Assembly: GCF_022539315.1 (NCBI RefSeq)
Contig: NC_066316.1
Coordinates: 26,247,245 to 26,311,244, forward strand
From: Serinus canaria
Lineage: Eukaryota; Chordata; Aves; Passeriformes; Fringillidae
DNA length: 64,000 bases
Direction of reading: 5' to 3'
Part shown: one piece after another, positions 1-12,568 of the stretch
Position numbering within the stretch: position 1 is the first letter of the stretch
Layout: every line of letters begins with the position of its first letter
Program-made: the position numbers and the translations under genes
Notes under the pieces: generated by a model
Told to the model about the DNA's origin: nothing
Seen by the model: the letters and a program-made list of their open reading frames with translations, nothing else
Databases searched by the model: none

Positions 1-1855
1 TCTTAGCTCTGGAGTTGTTTCCTCTGGGAAGCAAATTAGCAAAATGAGATCTTCGCTGCAAAAAGAGGTTTCACTTTCTGATACTTTTCATTTCTAAGGA
101 AGTTTTAAAAGCAAACAACAAATGAAAAGTACATTAAAACAGTATTTCCAGGGTAAAAACTCATGGTTTAATTCAGAATGATGGCAGTTAGCTCTTAACC
201 AAGGCTAATGTGACCCCTGTACATTCAATATGCTTTTTAGAGTCATTGCTTACATAACGTCATCAGCTGATGCAATGGTTGACCTTTTCCCATGTTGGGA
301 AACTGAGGCAAAGAAGTGAAGTAACACACACAGAAAGGCTCCATGACAGGCAGAAATGTATTTATAATGCAAGTTTCACTCAAAGACAGTTCCTGAACAA
401 CAGACCTTTAACCATCCATCACAGTTAATTTTTGTGCTAGATGTTGACATACCCTAGGAACTGCATATTTGAAATAATTTGAAATTCCCTGAAGAGGTTA
501 TTGTTCTTTCTGATGGATGGTACCGGTATTGGGTTTCTCAGCAGATGTACAGAAATGCAGACAGGGATGTGGGATGTACAAGAAGGAAGTATTTTAATTT
601 GGTGTTTCCCTTCTTCTAATGCATTTCAGCAGCAAGCTGCTCATTTTCAAGGGATCGGGTAAGAGCACTGAAGAAAACATGTCAAATTTCTTTGTCAAAT
701 TTCTACAGGAGAAAAAGCTGTTTATTTGTTTGAAGGGAGCCCTGATGGACATTCCTACATCTTCTTACTGTTTGTTCCAGGAGCTGGGGAAGATACTTAG
801 CAGAGATGGCTCTAGGTTAACTCTTTGTGATCTCACCAGAAATCTGCAGGAATTGTTTGGGCCACTTTTTGAGACAAGTACTTCCACAAGCCTGCAGGCT
901 ACTAGAAGATTTAGGGATGAAGACAGCTTGTAAAGCTCTGTGTGGCATGAATCACAGCAAAGGCATTGGTACTGTGTGAGCGTGTTCAATAACTGGTGCA
1001 AACAGTTAAAGTGGTGACACAACAGGAAGCAAAGTGGTGATTTAACCTCGCATTCCTGGTGCAGGGAACAGCAGCAGCTTGGCAGATTACTACAGAAAGG
1101 GCAGGTGGTTTTGTCGTGGCTCTACAACAGCTTGTGCCAGGTGAGGTGCATCTGTGCTTTTCTGTGCCCACCCTGCAGACAAGGTGCTGCCAGATAACTG
1201 CATGGGGAACAAAAAGGGATCATGTTACAGGCACCAACACTCTGGGAATCTGCCAGCTTATGTAGTGAGGTAGAAATATTAGCAAACACGTGGGGAAAGA
1301 GTCTATTATGGAAATAAAGGGCATCGGAGAGCCCAGAAACAGTGAGCCATATTTTACAATGGTTTATAGGCTGCACAGGAAAGATATAGGAGAGAAAAGA
1401 TGAAATTCTCATCTGAGAGGGAGGTAGTCACCATGACAAAAATCATATAGAAAGGTGTTAAGCTCAGTTAAAAGGCAGCCCTTTCAAAGCACTTTCAGAG
1501 TTATTTTCAGCTGTGAGCAAAGCAGAGGAATATTGCCACTGGGTAGAAATTGCTGCCAAACAATGATGGGTGGAAAGGATGCCTATTGCTGAACCTCAGC
1601 CCTTTTTAGGTCACTTTTGGCCGGGTCTTTTCTTTGTTCTAAGACCCCTTTACAGAAATAAGGACTGCAAAGCATGGGCAGCATCCCATCCTGGCCCTCC
1701 ATGCCAAGGTGGCAAGGATTGGAGGCTGAAGGGCTGGGCTGCCAAGGAGGGAGCATGGGGAGGACACATCCTGTCAGGTGATGGCATTAAGAAGGCCCTA
1801 CTTGTGCCCAAAAACTTGGAGTGAGAGCGAAGCAGTTCCAGGTGGATTCGTCAGG

Positions 1856-1896
1856 ACAATGGATAATCCCACCAGAACAATGGATAATCCCACCAG
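1856..1896. repeat. Two-copy tandem duplication, 21-bp period
   Basis: A 20-base unit beginning ACAATGGATAATCCC occurs at 1856-1875 and again at 1877-1896, separated by one A. The copies are identical, which suggests a recent slippage duplication. The period is a multiple of three, so an open frame reads through both copies, but nothing else there looks coding. Confidence 0.9.
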
Positions 1897-4800
1897 GCAC
1901 GGAGCTTGGTGGGGCAGCAGCACACGGACCCTGCAGAGAAGCACGGCCACAGCGGGGATGCAGGTAAGACTGAACACCTTAAAAACTTCTCCAGAGGAAC
2001 AGAATAATTTCTTTTCCAAACTTTCCAGTCCCCACTAACCACAGGCACAGGAACCTGCAGACCACAGACCCATGTATGTTGAGGAGCTCAAGTGTGGGCT
2101 CCCATTTGTGTTGCAGTGCATCCGTGGGATGTGTCGTGTGCACTCACCAGGAAAGACAGAAGGTGAAGGAGCAGCAGGGAATGCTGAATGCTGGGAGGGC
2201 TCACCTCGTGGTGTGTTGGCTTGCCTGGACTCAAGAAAATAGTGTAAAGGCAGCATATGATTGTACTTGACCTGTGGTTCTGCCTTCACAGTGATCTACC
2301 TCATGCTGATGAGGTGACTAGGAGTGTTTTCCCTAGGTAACCACTCTTGCCAGTAAGCAGGGTGCATTTTATTGCCACACAGCCATGTTGTTCCTGCTGC
2401 TGGGTGGGATTGCCCTGTCCCAGAGCCACCAGCCACTCTACCTGCTACTCCCACACTCAGTGCTTCCCACCTGCGCCAAGCAGGGTCAAGCTGAAATGCA
2501 CACTTGCATGAACAGTTCAGATCATTGTACAATCAGATATTTGAGTTGCAGAAGCACAGCACATTTTTCTACTGCTATTTAGAGGCTGATGTGTGTAGCC
2601 TTAACAACAATTTGTTTATTCATCCGTTTCAGTAGCTTTGTTCCTGCTGACTTCCATCTAAAATGCAAGATAGTGCACATTTTATGAGCTGTAGGACAGG
2701 TATTATGGCTTAGAGTGAGTGCATATGCAGCAGAACTGTGGGAAAAAAAGGATATTTAAAAATCTCTTAAGATCTATACTGTTGTTAGTATTCCTCTTTG
2801 CTGATTTCTTATCTTTTCATAGCATGGAAATAAGAATAAATTTAATATGTAATGCTGACTCTGGGCATATTTTCAGTGCAAGGAACATGGAGATATATCA
2901 GAATATTCAGAAATCTGAGCCTTTAAAGAAGTGTTGAAAAAGCTCTTTCAAATGAGGAAAGAAATGTCACTTTAAACATTCATTTTAAAAATATTGATGT
3001 AGCAATATGGTGCTCTGCAATGCATCTTCTATGCCTAAAGCACAGGAACTGGTATATTCCCAGATTTCTTTTAAAATCTGACTTCCAAAGGCAGATAGTC
3101 CTGCAGTGATAGTTCAAAACACTTGTGCTTCTCTGAGGGATGTCTATGCTACTTTAAACTGCTAGCTGACTGCAAGCTCAGGCACAACATGGCTCCATCT
3201 GTGTTGACCTCAGTGTGCTAAGCCAAAGGATACACTGAAGGTATTTGTGCTTCCTGTCCTGGCTCTGGCCCTCTACACTGTGGCCAGTGAAAGTCTATGG
3301 TTTGTGTGCTAATGTCCAGTCTTGGCCTCTATGAGCTTTCTCTCTCAGGGAGGAGTAGCCTAAGGGTAGGCTGTTTATCAATCCAAATCCTCCAGGGGGT
3401 AGCTTTGGGACTGATGGCCAGGGGGTTTTTGTTACATTCTTAGATGGGATTTGTGGAAGGCCATGAGCCTGTTCTTTGTGCCATGGGCCTGAGCAGGACT
3501 ACCAGCCTGAACCTTCTCTCTTGGCCTTCCCTGAAGGTTGCTTCTAGCCTGTGTTTGAGCTTACATCCTCCCACGGTGCTCTTGAGCTGGTGTGCCACAG
3601 AGGCATAAGCAGTGACTGTACATTCTCCTGTGCTGGACCTGCCCTTTTTCTCTTCTGGTTTAGCTGAGCTATAACTCAGAAACTTCTGCCCCTTTACCCT
3701 TCCTAAAGGAAACCACAACTGCACAAACCTACATTTAGTTTTGAAAAGGAACTCTGATAATTGTCTTAAAACCAACCTGAAAATGTGAAGCATTACACCA
3801 GAGCCCATTCATGCTGCTGATATAGTAAAAGTTTATTTCTACCAGCAATTGATGTGTCTATTGCACTGAGACCCAGAAGGACCTTGTTGCAGAGCCCTGA
3901 GACTCCATGAGAAGAGATGGCAGCTATGGATTACAAAGGAAGTCACTACCACTGGGAATAACATAATCTGAACAAAAATCTCCCTGCCCAAACCTTGACC
4001 TACTGTGCAGTTCTTTTCCTGCTCATATAATTCACTTGACATCTTTACCTTTCTGTACCACTTTGCTGTAGGGCTTCATTACAAAGATGCAAAGCACAGC
4101 CAAATTTGAGGGGTCTGGAGGGAAGAATAAAGGGTTGTGTGTTACTAACTCATATATAGCCCACCCTAAAGAAATAACAGAAAAAGACACAGACACATGG
4201 CAGTGGAGATAATGTTTGCCCCCTGTTCTCCACAGAATAATTGCAATGGAGCATTCCACAGAGGTCTGTCCTTTCTGAAGCTTCACTGATTGGTTTTATT
4301 GCATCAGGGAAAGCAAAACAGCAAAAAACCAAATAGTGTTTGAAGTTTCCACACTTTAAACATTAAAAACAGATGGTTTGCTTTTCTTTCCTGAAGGATC
4401 TAGGAAGGTCTGAAGCTCCCCAGTCCAGGCCATGGTGTCAAACATTATATCATTTGTCAGGGCTCATGAAAAAGCAGAGCAGAATACTTTCAGGTGTTAT
4501 ATTTCCTCTTTTTTTTCCAGGTTATAGTTGTGATATTTGATCTTCAGGTGGTCTGATCCACCCCTGTTTCCCAGCTCCTTGCATTCCTCAAGAACTCTGT
4601 GCTCTATGCTCTGCATCCACAGGAGGAGATAAAAGGGTGGTTTCTGGGGATGCAGGATGGTGGTGCACAGGCAACAACAATTTACAGGATGTGGTAGAGC
4701 TCTACTCAAACAAGAGATTCTTTTTTCTGAAGTAAAATTGGCAACATGCAGACATCCTCTGAGATTCTGACTTTGCTGCTTCCTCAGTCAATTCTTGTAC

Positions 4801-5514
4801 TCTTCGAGGGTAGTGAGGAAAGCTACATCTTCTCCTTTTGATGGGATAATAGAAGTGAGGTTGTCCACACTGACCTGCACCTTCTGACTTTTCAGTCAAC
4901 CAGCAAGCTTTATTCCATCAGATGAAGCATGACCTGTTTTACTCCCCTGCTGTTCACTGGTCTTTAGATAGCTGGATAACATAGAGAGTTTGGAACACAA
5001 CAGGACTTTGGATGCTGCTGGAGAGTATGGAAAACCTGCAACAAATGCTGTGGTTTTGTCTCCCAAACTCCTCAGTACCCACTTCTCCTTGGGACTTGCC
5101 ATACCTTTAGGATTCTCCACTCTTCTTTCTGCCCTTGCCATGGAACACAGAGCCCTCCCTTGCTGCCATCCCTGTGACACAGCTCCTCAGGCTGTGGAAG
5201 CTGTGACCCAGCCTGGTGCTGAGTGTGCTGAGGGCTCAAATGTCAGCAGTGTTTAGCCCTCCTGTGGGCAACATTGTCCCCACCCCATCTATCCCTAGCA
5301 CAGGCTTTTGTTTGCACCCCATGGGAGGAAAATAATCCCCTTGCCTCTGACCACACCTGGATTCAGCCTTCAATTTGGCACCTTGAAAAGTGGGCCAATT
5401 CTCTAACACTCTTGCCAGGACTAAAGCCAGAGTGAATGCAGCTAATTTTCACTGCTCTAATTAGGTGTTGAGTCAGTGAGAGGAGACCTCACCTCTTGGA
5501 AAAAAATTTTAAAA

Positions 5515-5630
5515 ACAGAGAGAGAAAAGGGAAAGATGGGAGGAAAGAAGACAGGCAGCAAGAGAGAAGGAAAGGGAGAAAAAGAGGAAGAAGCAAACCA
5601 ATAAAGAGAAAAGAGAGCACTGAGTACTTG
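5515..5630. repeat. Purine-rich (A/G) low-complexity tract
   Basis: The plus strand is almost entirely A and G for about 110 bases, with irregular GAGA, GGAAA and GAAGA words rather than a fixed repeat unit. This is low-complexity sequence with no coding signal. Confidence 0.8.
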
Positions 5631-6011
5631 ATGGGGTAACAGGGAGGGAGACTGGGAACAGCCCCTTTCTTGCAGGTGCAGGACTGAAGAGGGTGTCCTA
5701 CTCAGATCAGAGGTTGGAAGATCACTGGGGACCTGGGGGACAGCTGCAGAGGGAATGCCTTCCTACATTTGCTGGCTTGCTTTGGCTGTAGGTCTCTGGG
5801 GAAGCCTTTGGTGTGAAAATCAGACAAAGGTGTTCCTGTTGTTACTCATGGGAATTCAGTGCTTCAGAGAAATGCCCTGAAAATATGTTGGAATCCAGTT
5901 ATGCAGTCTCAGACAAACCAAAAAGAAATTCTTCAGTAGTGCTCCACAAGCTCTAGCTGAAAATCAGCATTTTCCCCAGCTTATGTAATAATCAGGTGCC
6001 TTTCTTTCCAT

Positions 6012-6050
6012 CCCCCACCTCCCACCTCCCACCTCCCCCCACCCCCCCCA
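6012..6050. repeat. C-rich CCCACCT-type minisatellite
   Basis: Three near-identical CCCACCT units are followed by a run rich in C and A that ends at AAAGAAAAAG. It is a short simple repeat with no associated gene. Confidence 0.85.
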
Positions 6051-6417
6051 AAGAAAAAGAAACTCACATCTGCTCTAGATGACTTGAAATAAAGGGGGCC
6101 AAATCTGTGTGTATGGTTTTCTTAGCTTCTCTACAGAGAGAGCCAGGGCCATGGAAACATCAGACTAAGAGGCTTAGAGTAAATCCTGGCAGTCTCAGTG
6201 CTAGAAACTCTCCCACTGATAACCAAGCCTAATAAATAAGTTTGAGAGAAAAACTAAATGAAAGTCAATGTTGAGCAGTTAATTAGGATACCTCTCAGCA
6301 TTTGTGCTGCAAAGAATGAGAAAATTAAAGAATATAGAAATATATGTTGGCAAGTGTGAGAACATGCTAAAAGTAAACACGGCTGTTATTATTAGCAGTA
6401 AAAATAATATTAATTAG

Positions 6418-6480
6418 TTGTATTACAGTAGCACCTAGTGGTGCTACTGTATCTCATCGCCAGATGAGATCAAGATCCCC
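6418..6480 (-). mobile_element. Old retroposon 3' tail fragment (L2/MIR-like, minus strand)
   Basis: The plus strand reads TTGTATTACAGTAGCACCTAG and then, after a short inverted copy, AGATCAAGATCCCC. As I recall it, this is the reverse complement of a 3' tail common in reptile and bird genomes, which ends in a GGTGCTAC(T/A)GTAATACAA-like word. The family name is uncertain because no library search was possible. The tail overlaps a perfect 12-bp inverted repeat at 6424-6435 and 6440-6451. Confidence 0.5.
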
Positions 6481-6499
6481 AAAATATAAAGGTCTTAAA

Positions 6500-6835
6500 T
6501 AGAAGTTGCATATAAGTGCATATATCTATAACATATGTATATGGACATGTGTACATAACATATAGATAGACACACAATTCAAGTGATGAAGAAACCTCAG
6601 CAAATTGAAAAGAGGCTACAGTATGTTTTGTCACTTTTCTTCTCTTATTCCCATCTTTTTATGTGCTGCAGGGCAGCTGCTTGCAACTGTATTTATGATA
6701 CAGGAGAACAGAGGATTGGATTTGCATTTCAGGAGTCAAAGTGTATATACATATATGTGTGTCTGTGTGTGTATTGAAATATAGGTATGTCTATACATCT
6801 GTGCATGTACACATACACATATGTGCACATTCAGA
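6500..6835. repeat. TA/CA-rich low-complexity stretch
   Basis: Irregular runs of ATATGTATA, GTGTGT and ACACATA occur in two clusters, about 6505-6575 and 6740-6830. They look like decayed dinucleotide microsatellites. The short open frames over them, rich in Tyr, Ile, His and Val, are products of the repeat. Confidence 0.75.
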
Positions 6836-6839
6836 CCAC

Positions 6840-9800
6840 ATTTTTCCTAACTTGGATCAGAACAGAAAGCTCTGCAAACAAAAAGAAAGCTACCCCAAAG
6901 GCTCCATTTATTCCCCTAAGCACCATTTCTTTACTACACTGGAACTGCCCCTGTCCTTTCTGTGCATGCATGGGCACTTTTTGGAGAGAGATGACTCCCC
7001 ATCATGAACTGTAAAATTCTCCTTAAAGAAAGTCACAGCTGAATACTGCCTTCAGCTAACTCAATATAGTCTGAAAGGGTACAGAACTGCAAGTTGCAGT
7101 TGCTGCAGCTACTGCTGACTTTGACTAAATAATTTAATAATACATTTGAAAAAAACTAACACCTTTGCTCATGTGGATTTGCATGCCACAGCAGGGAGAG
7201 GCTATAATGACCCAGATGACACACAGTTAACTCCGGATTCCTTAAGACACGGGAACTAATTTAATTGTTAATGTTTTACTGCCTGGGTTTCCTAAGAAAA
7301 TGAGCCCTTGCAGATTATCTGGGTTCCTGTTTCAAACAGAGCAGTGCTGAGGGCTTTTTAGAAAAAAATCTTTTTAGAAAAAATAGCAGCAGGAATCTTG
7401 AGATTTCCAGTGAGGAAATTGCACGGCAGGTCAGGGCGTCAATTTAATGTTCGGAGACATGCTTCGTTTGAATGATAATTTCATTAGATTAGTTTGTAAA
7501 CTTTTAATGCAGGTTGCATTATATGTCTAAGAAGAAACAATTTGTGTGACAGACTATCCTTCATAATCCCCCTCTTCAGCCTTCTGCTAACAAAAGACCC
7601 TTAATACTGAAGATGTTTTGTGGGAGGAGAAACATTTTCCAAACAAGTAGTTTCTCTATTCCAGCCCAGGTAACAAAGAGGCCTTAGGAATTTCTGTGGG
7701 CCTTGTCAGGACTGGCCCATTGGTCTTAAAGCCACCTGCTGCTTAAGCCATTGGTCAATAGATTAACTGCTGCTATTACTAAGTGTTTAGGAAAGTAAGT
7801 TATGTGGCAGAGCAAACAAAATCAACCTCCTTAACACATGTTAATTCAAAATTTAATAAATCTGCACTGAGAACAGTAAAGCAATCAAGGACGGTGGGGT
7901 GCGCAGGAAAGCTCTTGGTATGCGCTGCTCCTCCAAGCAAAGTATCACATAGCAGATAAAAAGTCTTAAACAAAAGGATAATACTCTATTTGCTCTGCAA
8001 AACTAGCTTGACACTTGCCTCCACGCCTCTGCCTTCCTCCTTTTCTTCTGGCTTTTGGATGCTGGTTTGCACTGCAGATTTTGGGCAGTTTCCAAACCTC
8101 ACTCACTGAAGTTCACAATAAACAGTAATAGTGGAGTTAATTCCTGGTAAAAAAGGTGGGAAGGATTCAAACACTGGCAAAAGCTGTGACACTCCACAGC
8201 CTCACATGTCATTCATATTCTGTAATGAAACACATGTTTTAACAAAGCACATCTCCCCAGGAAGACAAAACCTTCTGCCTGCCCTCACATGTCACTGGGG
8301 ACTTTGCATGGCCCTGGAGGTCCAGAAGGATTTTGGCAGGGGAACCAAAGAGTTACATGAGGCCAATGCCTCATGGATCTGTCCTGGGCAAAAGTCAGAA
8401 AGGTGCTATCAGTTCTTCTTAAAATAAGTTATTTAAATCTCATTTGCCTACACTTCTACGCTATTTCATGAGATAAAAGAAAGACTTGGGAGAAAAATTT
8501 TGCTTTTGCATGCAAAAAAAGGGGATAGGACAATACCAGGTGTTGGTGCTTGTTGGCTTAGGAGTTCCTGTTTTTCTGTCACATGCTTCAAGCATTTGCT
8601 GTTTCTCATACTGCAAATTTAGGTGACTGGTAAAATACAGTTCTCACTGTTTTGGAAAGATCCACAAAAATTCTTGGAATAAATTTCCATTTTTGTGGTG
8701 TCTTTTCCTAGTTCTTGACTTTCAGGTTCCTATGTTTTGTTAATAAGTAATTTGTTTCCTAAATGAGTTAGCTGTGATCTAAAACTGAAGATCAGGATTA
8801 TGGTTGCCCTTACTTGGCTTAGAATCATGGGATGGATGCTCCTGTATGGAATGAGTCTGTGTTTTGTCAGTGGATACCCAGGAGAAGAGAGAAGTCCAGA
8901 ACAGTGGCAATTCAGATCACACATACGTTTCCCACTGATGTTTTCCCACTGAGTGTTTGAGGGAGGCAGAAGCAAGAGAAATGCACTGAAGTGTATTCCT
9001 GCTCCAGCACATATACCCTTCTATCCAGGGGGAGGTGTAACAGCTGGCACTGGCCTTCTCTTCAGAAATTTGACCTTTTGTTGCTATTGGGTTTGGGATC
9101 TGGGTTTTTGTAGATTTCCCACAAGTCTAATGCTGGTTTTGCCAAGTGCATTGACTGGTTCCAAACATACATGTTGATGATCAGGTGCAGTACCTTGCTA
9201 GGAAAACAAGGCATCTTCCAACGAAATTTACATGGGAGATTTTTCAGGATCCATTGGCTGGGTTGTGATTTCCTTGGTCTGGCTTTGGCAGAGTCTTCCT
9301 TAACCTGCCATGTGAATAAATGCTACTGCAGGCCTCCATCCATGCTGTTTGGAAGGCTGAAAACTCCCTCTTTGTGAGGCTGTAAATTTCCTGAGAGGAG
9401 AACGCAGCAGTAACTCCAACATGTTTTCCTTGCAGACCTTGTTGAGCAGTTTTTTTATCTTGGTAGGAGAGCATTTGGACATCTATGAACAAGATAAGAT
9501 AAATTTAAATTTAATTAAATTTTTTATTATGGCGTGGTAGGTGTTGCCAGGCTATCAGCTGCCATCATGGAGCCCAAGCTGATGGTTGTAGCAAGATATT
9601 AGAGGCTATCTTTGAACAGGACATTTATCTGAGATTTTTATAAAATATCAAAGCTCCTTGCATGTCTGGGAGTATTTGTGGGTCAGTAAAATGCTAAGAA
9701 CATTCCAGCAGGACTTCTATCCTTCCTTTCCATCCCATATCTAATAACTTCCCCTTCGGGCAGTCTGCTAAAATTGTGATGGTAGGGTAAAATCAGAGGT

Positions 9801-11250
9801 CCAGATATAACACAAGATTGTCTGTGTCATATTCTGAATGCCTTTGACTCCAGGACCTTTACTCCTGATGGAGACAGTGTAAGGAAAGCCAGACCTAGCC
9901 CTATGTTTGTGCTCTGCAGTGAGGACCTAGGACATTTGTGTTCCAAGTATCTTTTCCCAAGAAGGTGGGTGAGCATCTGTCTCCACAGCTGACACCAAAG
10001 CTGGTTTTCAGCCAGTCTGCTGGCAAGAGACACGAGTGAGCATGGACCCATTTGACAGCCATAAGCTCTGGGTAGTTTAATGTAATGCAGTTAAAATTAA
10101 AGCATTTGCCTGGTTTGTTGTGCAACATCCCCACATTGCCTCAGTCTGGCAAGGTCAGCTGGATAATATTATAAATGGATACTCCCTACTTCCTTTTCAC
10201 TTATTTTTAATGCGGCGTTGCTTTCTGTACACGTATTAATTGTATAAGCCAAGGAAAATTGCAGAGTAAATGGATGTATTTTTAGGTGTTACTTTATTTG
10301 GAAAGCAAGAGATGCAGTCTCTTCTGGAATTTGATATTCCTAAGCTGAACAGTGCTTTACTGCTGTGATGCAGTTAAATCACACGATTTCTTTGCTGCCT
10401 CATAATGAAGAAACCTAAGCTCAACTATTATTCTACTTTGAGGCTAAGAATTCAAACTCTCTTTGAGAAAAGACTGATTTAAGATCATTTTCTGCTCTGA
10501 GCATGCTAGGCATTACACAGGGTGCAAAGGCAATACACAGTGTAGCATGACACTTAAACTGTTATTACACTTATATTGCATTTAGAAAAAAAATCTTCAA
10601 TCATTCATAGTTAACCTAGGAGAGCATTTTCCCCAATGTGACACTTAAATGTTTTTAAAATAATGGGATGATTTGTTTCTTTCCCCTTGAATATGAGGCA
10701 GCGAGGTTAGAAGGGGAAGCAGAGGGGGGATGAAAAGTGGCTTATATTGTCAAGGTCTCCTTAACTGTTAAGCAGTGGGGGAAAGAATCAGACTCCTTTC
10801 CTGGGCAAAACCAGAGATATTCTCCACTGATGACTGTCCTTCTAAGCCTTTCCTATCACAGGCTAGCAGTTAAAATAATACTCACCTACTGGGCATCCAG
10901 CAGAGTTGATCTACCTTTTCTGCTAGGAGGTTCACGTCCAGTCAAGCCTGATTAATCTGTTGCAAGTCCTGAATGATCCCAAATATAACACATAACAGCT
11001 ACACCTGTTTATCAAGCCAGTTCATTTCCCTTCCCCTATTCCACACTGAAAAGGAGCATTAATTAAAACAGTAAACAAACGAGCGCCTATTCTAAATCAG
11101 AGCTGCAGGCAAAGAAGAGATAACTTAGGCTCTTGAGAAGAGGGATTTTCAGTTAATTTATGGAATCTACTGTCACTCTCAGGGCAAGGGAGCTTACGTA
11201 GCTGGGAAATTGAAGCAGACAGGCTTTGTCTAAACACTTCTTTTTCAGTG
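6840..11250. other. Anonymous non-coding sequence
   Basis: No exon or recognisable repeat was seen. An octamer word ATTTGCAT lies at 7177-7184 and a 14-bp palindrome TTTTGCATGCAAAA at 8504-8517. A very AT-rich patch (AAATTTAAATTTAATTAAATTT-like) lies near 9500-9530. The sequence at about 7200-7560 has the mixed, non-repetitive texture typical of conserved non-coding DNA, but that is inference only. Confidence 0.5.
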
Positions 11251-11261
11251 AATATCTTCTC

Positions 11262-11331
11262 TTTTTTTTTTTTTTTTTCCTATTTTAATTTTTAATCAAG
11301 GCCTCTTTTTTTTCTTCCTTTTTTTTTTTTT
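11262..11331. repeat. Poly(T) / T-rich tract
   Basis: A run of 17 T at 11262-11278 is followed by two further T runs at about 11306-11313 and 11319-11331. It could be the reverse-strand A tail of a retroposon, but no retroposon body is recognisable beside it. Confidence 0.85.
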
Positions 11332-11584
11332 AAGGAAAGAAATTGCTAGATTTTTCCAGTGTTCTGGTGACTCATACAGCTCCTGTGAGATACCCAAAAG
11401 GTAGAGAAGAGTGAGGGTGAGAGGAAGGAAGCTGAGCTTTAAAAAGAGCAGTGTGAGAATATGAAATATTCCTTTAGCAAATTATTCCCCGGAAATTAAT
11501 TGCTGTGTTTCAATCTGTTTTATTCATCATTTCCCCAGCATATTCATCTGTACCCTGCTCCTGGACCAATGTTGGTGTGAGTGT

Positions 11585-12070
11585 AGGTTTCCGTCCGCGC
11601 AGGATGAGCTGCGGGGAGCCCACCTGAATTAAATAAATAGTCAGGGAATGATGTGCGGGGCTTGCTGCGGCGCGGAGCTGCCGGGTCCCTCGGCGAGGGC
11701 TGGCTGCTCTGCGCGGCACCGAGCGAGCACAAAGGGCCTGTCCTGCCTGCTCCTGCTGCCAGCACAGCCCCGAGGGCAGCAGCGAGGCAGAGCGCGGAAC
11801 TCGAGCCTTCCCAAAGCGCTGCTCGCACCCACCTCCCGAGCCCGGCGCTGCCGTCCCGGCCCCGGCTCGGCGGGAGGAGCCCCGCAGGGACCGGCCCGGT
11901 GCTGCGGGCGCTGCAAGGTCAGGGCCGCCGCTCCAGGGTGGGCTCTGCTCCGCTTTGGTTGTTTGAGGGAAGCGCGTACACCTTCCGTGTTTGGTAGAGG
12001 GGGAGAAGCAGCAGGGGAGCTGCGGGAGGAACGGGGGCCGGACCCCCCTGAAAGCAGAGAGGTGATGTGC
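11585..12070. promoter_or_regulatory. CpG island, candidate promoter
   Basis: CpG dinucleotides are dense here (about 50 in 480 bases by eye), in contrast to the AT-rich surroundings where CpG is rare. It is the only stretch in the window with full CpG-island character. Overlapping open frames of 94-223 residues run on both strands, rich in Ala, Arg, Gly and Pro, as expected from GC-rich non-coding DNA. None has a recognisable domain. No TATA box is obvious inside. TTAAATAAATAG lies just left of the dense core at 11629-11640 and would read as a weak TATA-like element for a minus-strand transcript. The direction of transcription cannot be decided. It may be the 5' end of a gene or long non-coding RNA whose other exons I could not find. 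Confidence 0.7.
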
Positions 12071-12191
12071 TCTGAATTCCCCTCGCAAGCGCATTGCTGA
12101 GCTAATTGAAACTGGCTCTCCCACATCCCTGGAGAGTGCCCTGACCTCCTACCTCCGGGCAGCTGGGGGGAGGGCTGGCAGGCAGAAAAAA

Positions 12192-12255
12192 TCCTCTCCC
12201 TCTTCGCCTCTCCCTCTTTCCTTCTCTCCTTCTCTCCTCTCCCTTTACCTCTCCA
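12192..12255. repeat. Pyrimidine (CT-rich) tract
   Basis: About 60 bases of nearly pure C and T, with CTCTCC and CTTCTC words, flank the right side of the CpG island. Such tracts are common beside promoters. A functional role is not shown. Confidence 0.8.
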
Positions 12256-12487
12256 TTTTTTAATCAGCGGTTCTTCCCCGAGAAACCTTACCCGCTGTAG
12301 CTCCTGCTCCACACACCCGGGACAACTTTCAACAAATCACCATTTTCTGTCAAAAAATTTGCAACCTGCTCTTGTTACGAACTGCTTTTCAATTCCAGAA
12401 CATAGCTACAAAGATTCCTGCTCTGCCCAAATAAAATACTTTTGGCAGGGAGACAGTTTAAACTCCTATCAGCCAGGATTTGTCACG

Positions 12488-12568
12488 ATGAAGGCTGCGT
12501 TTCTCAGGAAGCAAACTATCATTTTGCTTCTTACAATACTGTTGGGACTCTCTCCCTGGGCTAATTAA
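12488..12568 (+). other. Possible 26-residue micro-ORF resembling a signal peptide
   Basis: An ATG with A at -3 opens a 26-codon frame. Its product has basic residues near the N-terminus (Lys2, Arg7, Lys8), a hydrophobic core at residues 11-21 (IILLLTILLGL) and then SPWAN before a TAA stop. This is the layout of a secretory signal sequence with a small-residue cleavage region, but almost nothing follows the would-be cleavage site. The same frame is open upstream to 12359, so this ATG may not be the real start. It sits about 400 bp right of the CpG island. A chance frame is the likeliest explanation. A first coding exon or a translated element in a non-coding RNA is possible but unsupported. 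Confidence 0.15.

Larger units (their letters stand above)
1..6400. other. Anonymous non-coding sequence
   Basis: No recognisable exon, RNA gene or full repeat was seen. Open frames are short, occur on both strands and match no family I know. Local features are a 21-bp-period duplication near 1.86 kb, a purine-rich stretch at 5.5-5.6 kb and a C-rich repeat at 6.0 kb. I infer intergenic or intronic sequence. Confidence 0.6.

Noticed and set aside
3440..3808. Minus-strand open frame of 122 residues
   Set aside because: No recognisable family, signal or domain. The length is within chance expectation for 64 kb.
11510..12312. Open frames of 94-223 residues on both strands over the CpG island
   Set aside because: They overlap each other in several frames, are low-complexity Ala/Arg/Gly/Pro sequence and show no domain. 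GC-rich DNA has few stop codons, so such frames are expected by chance.
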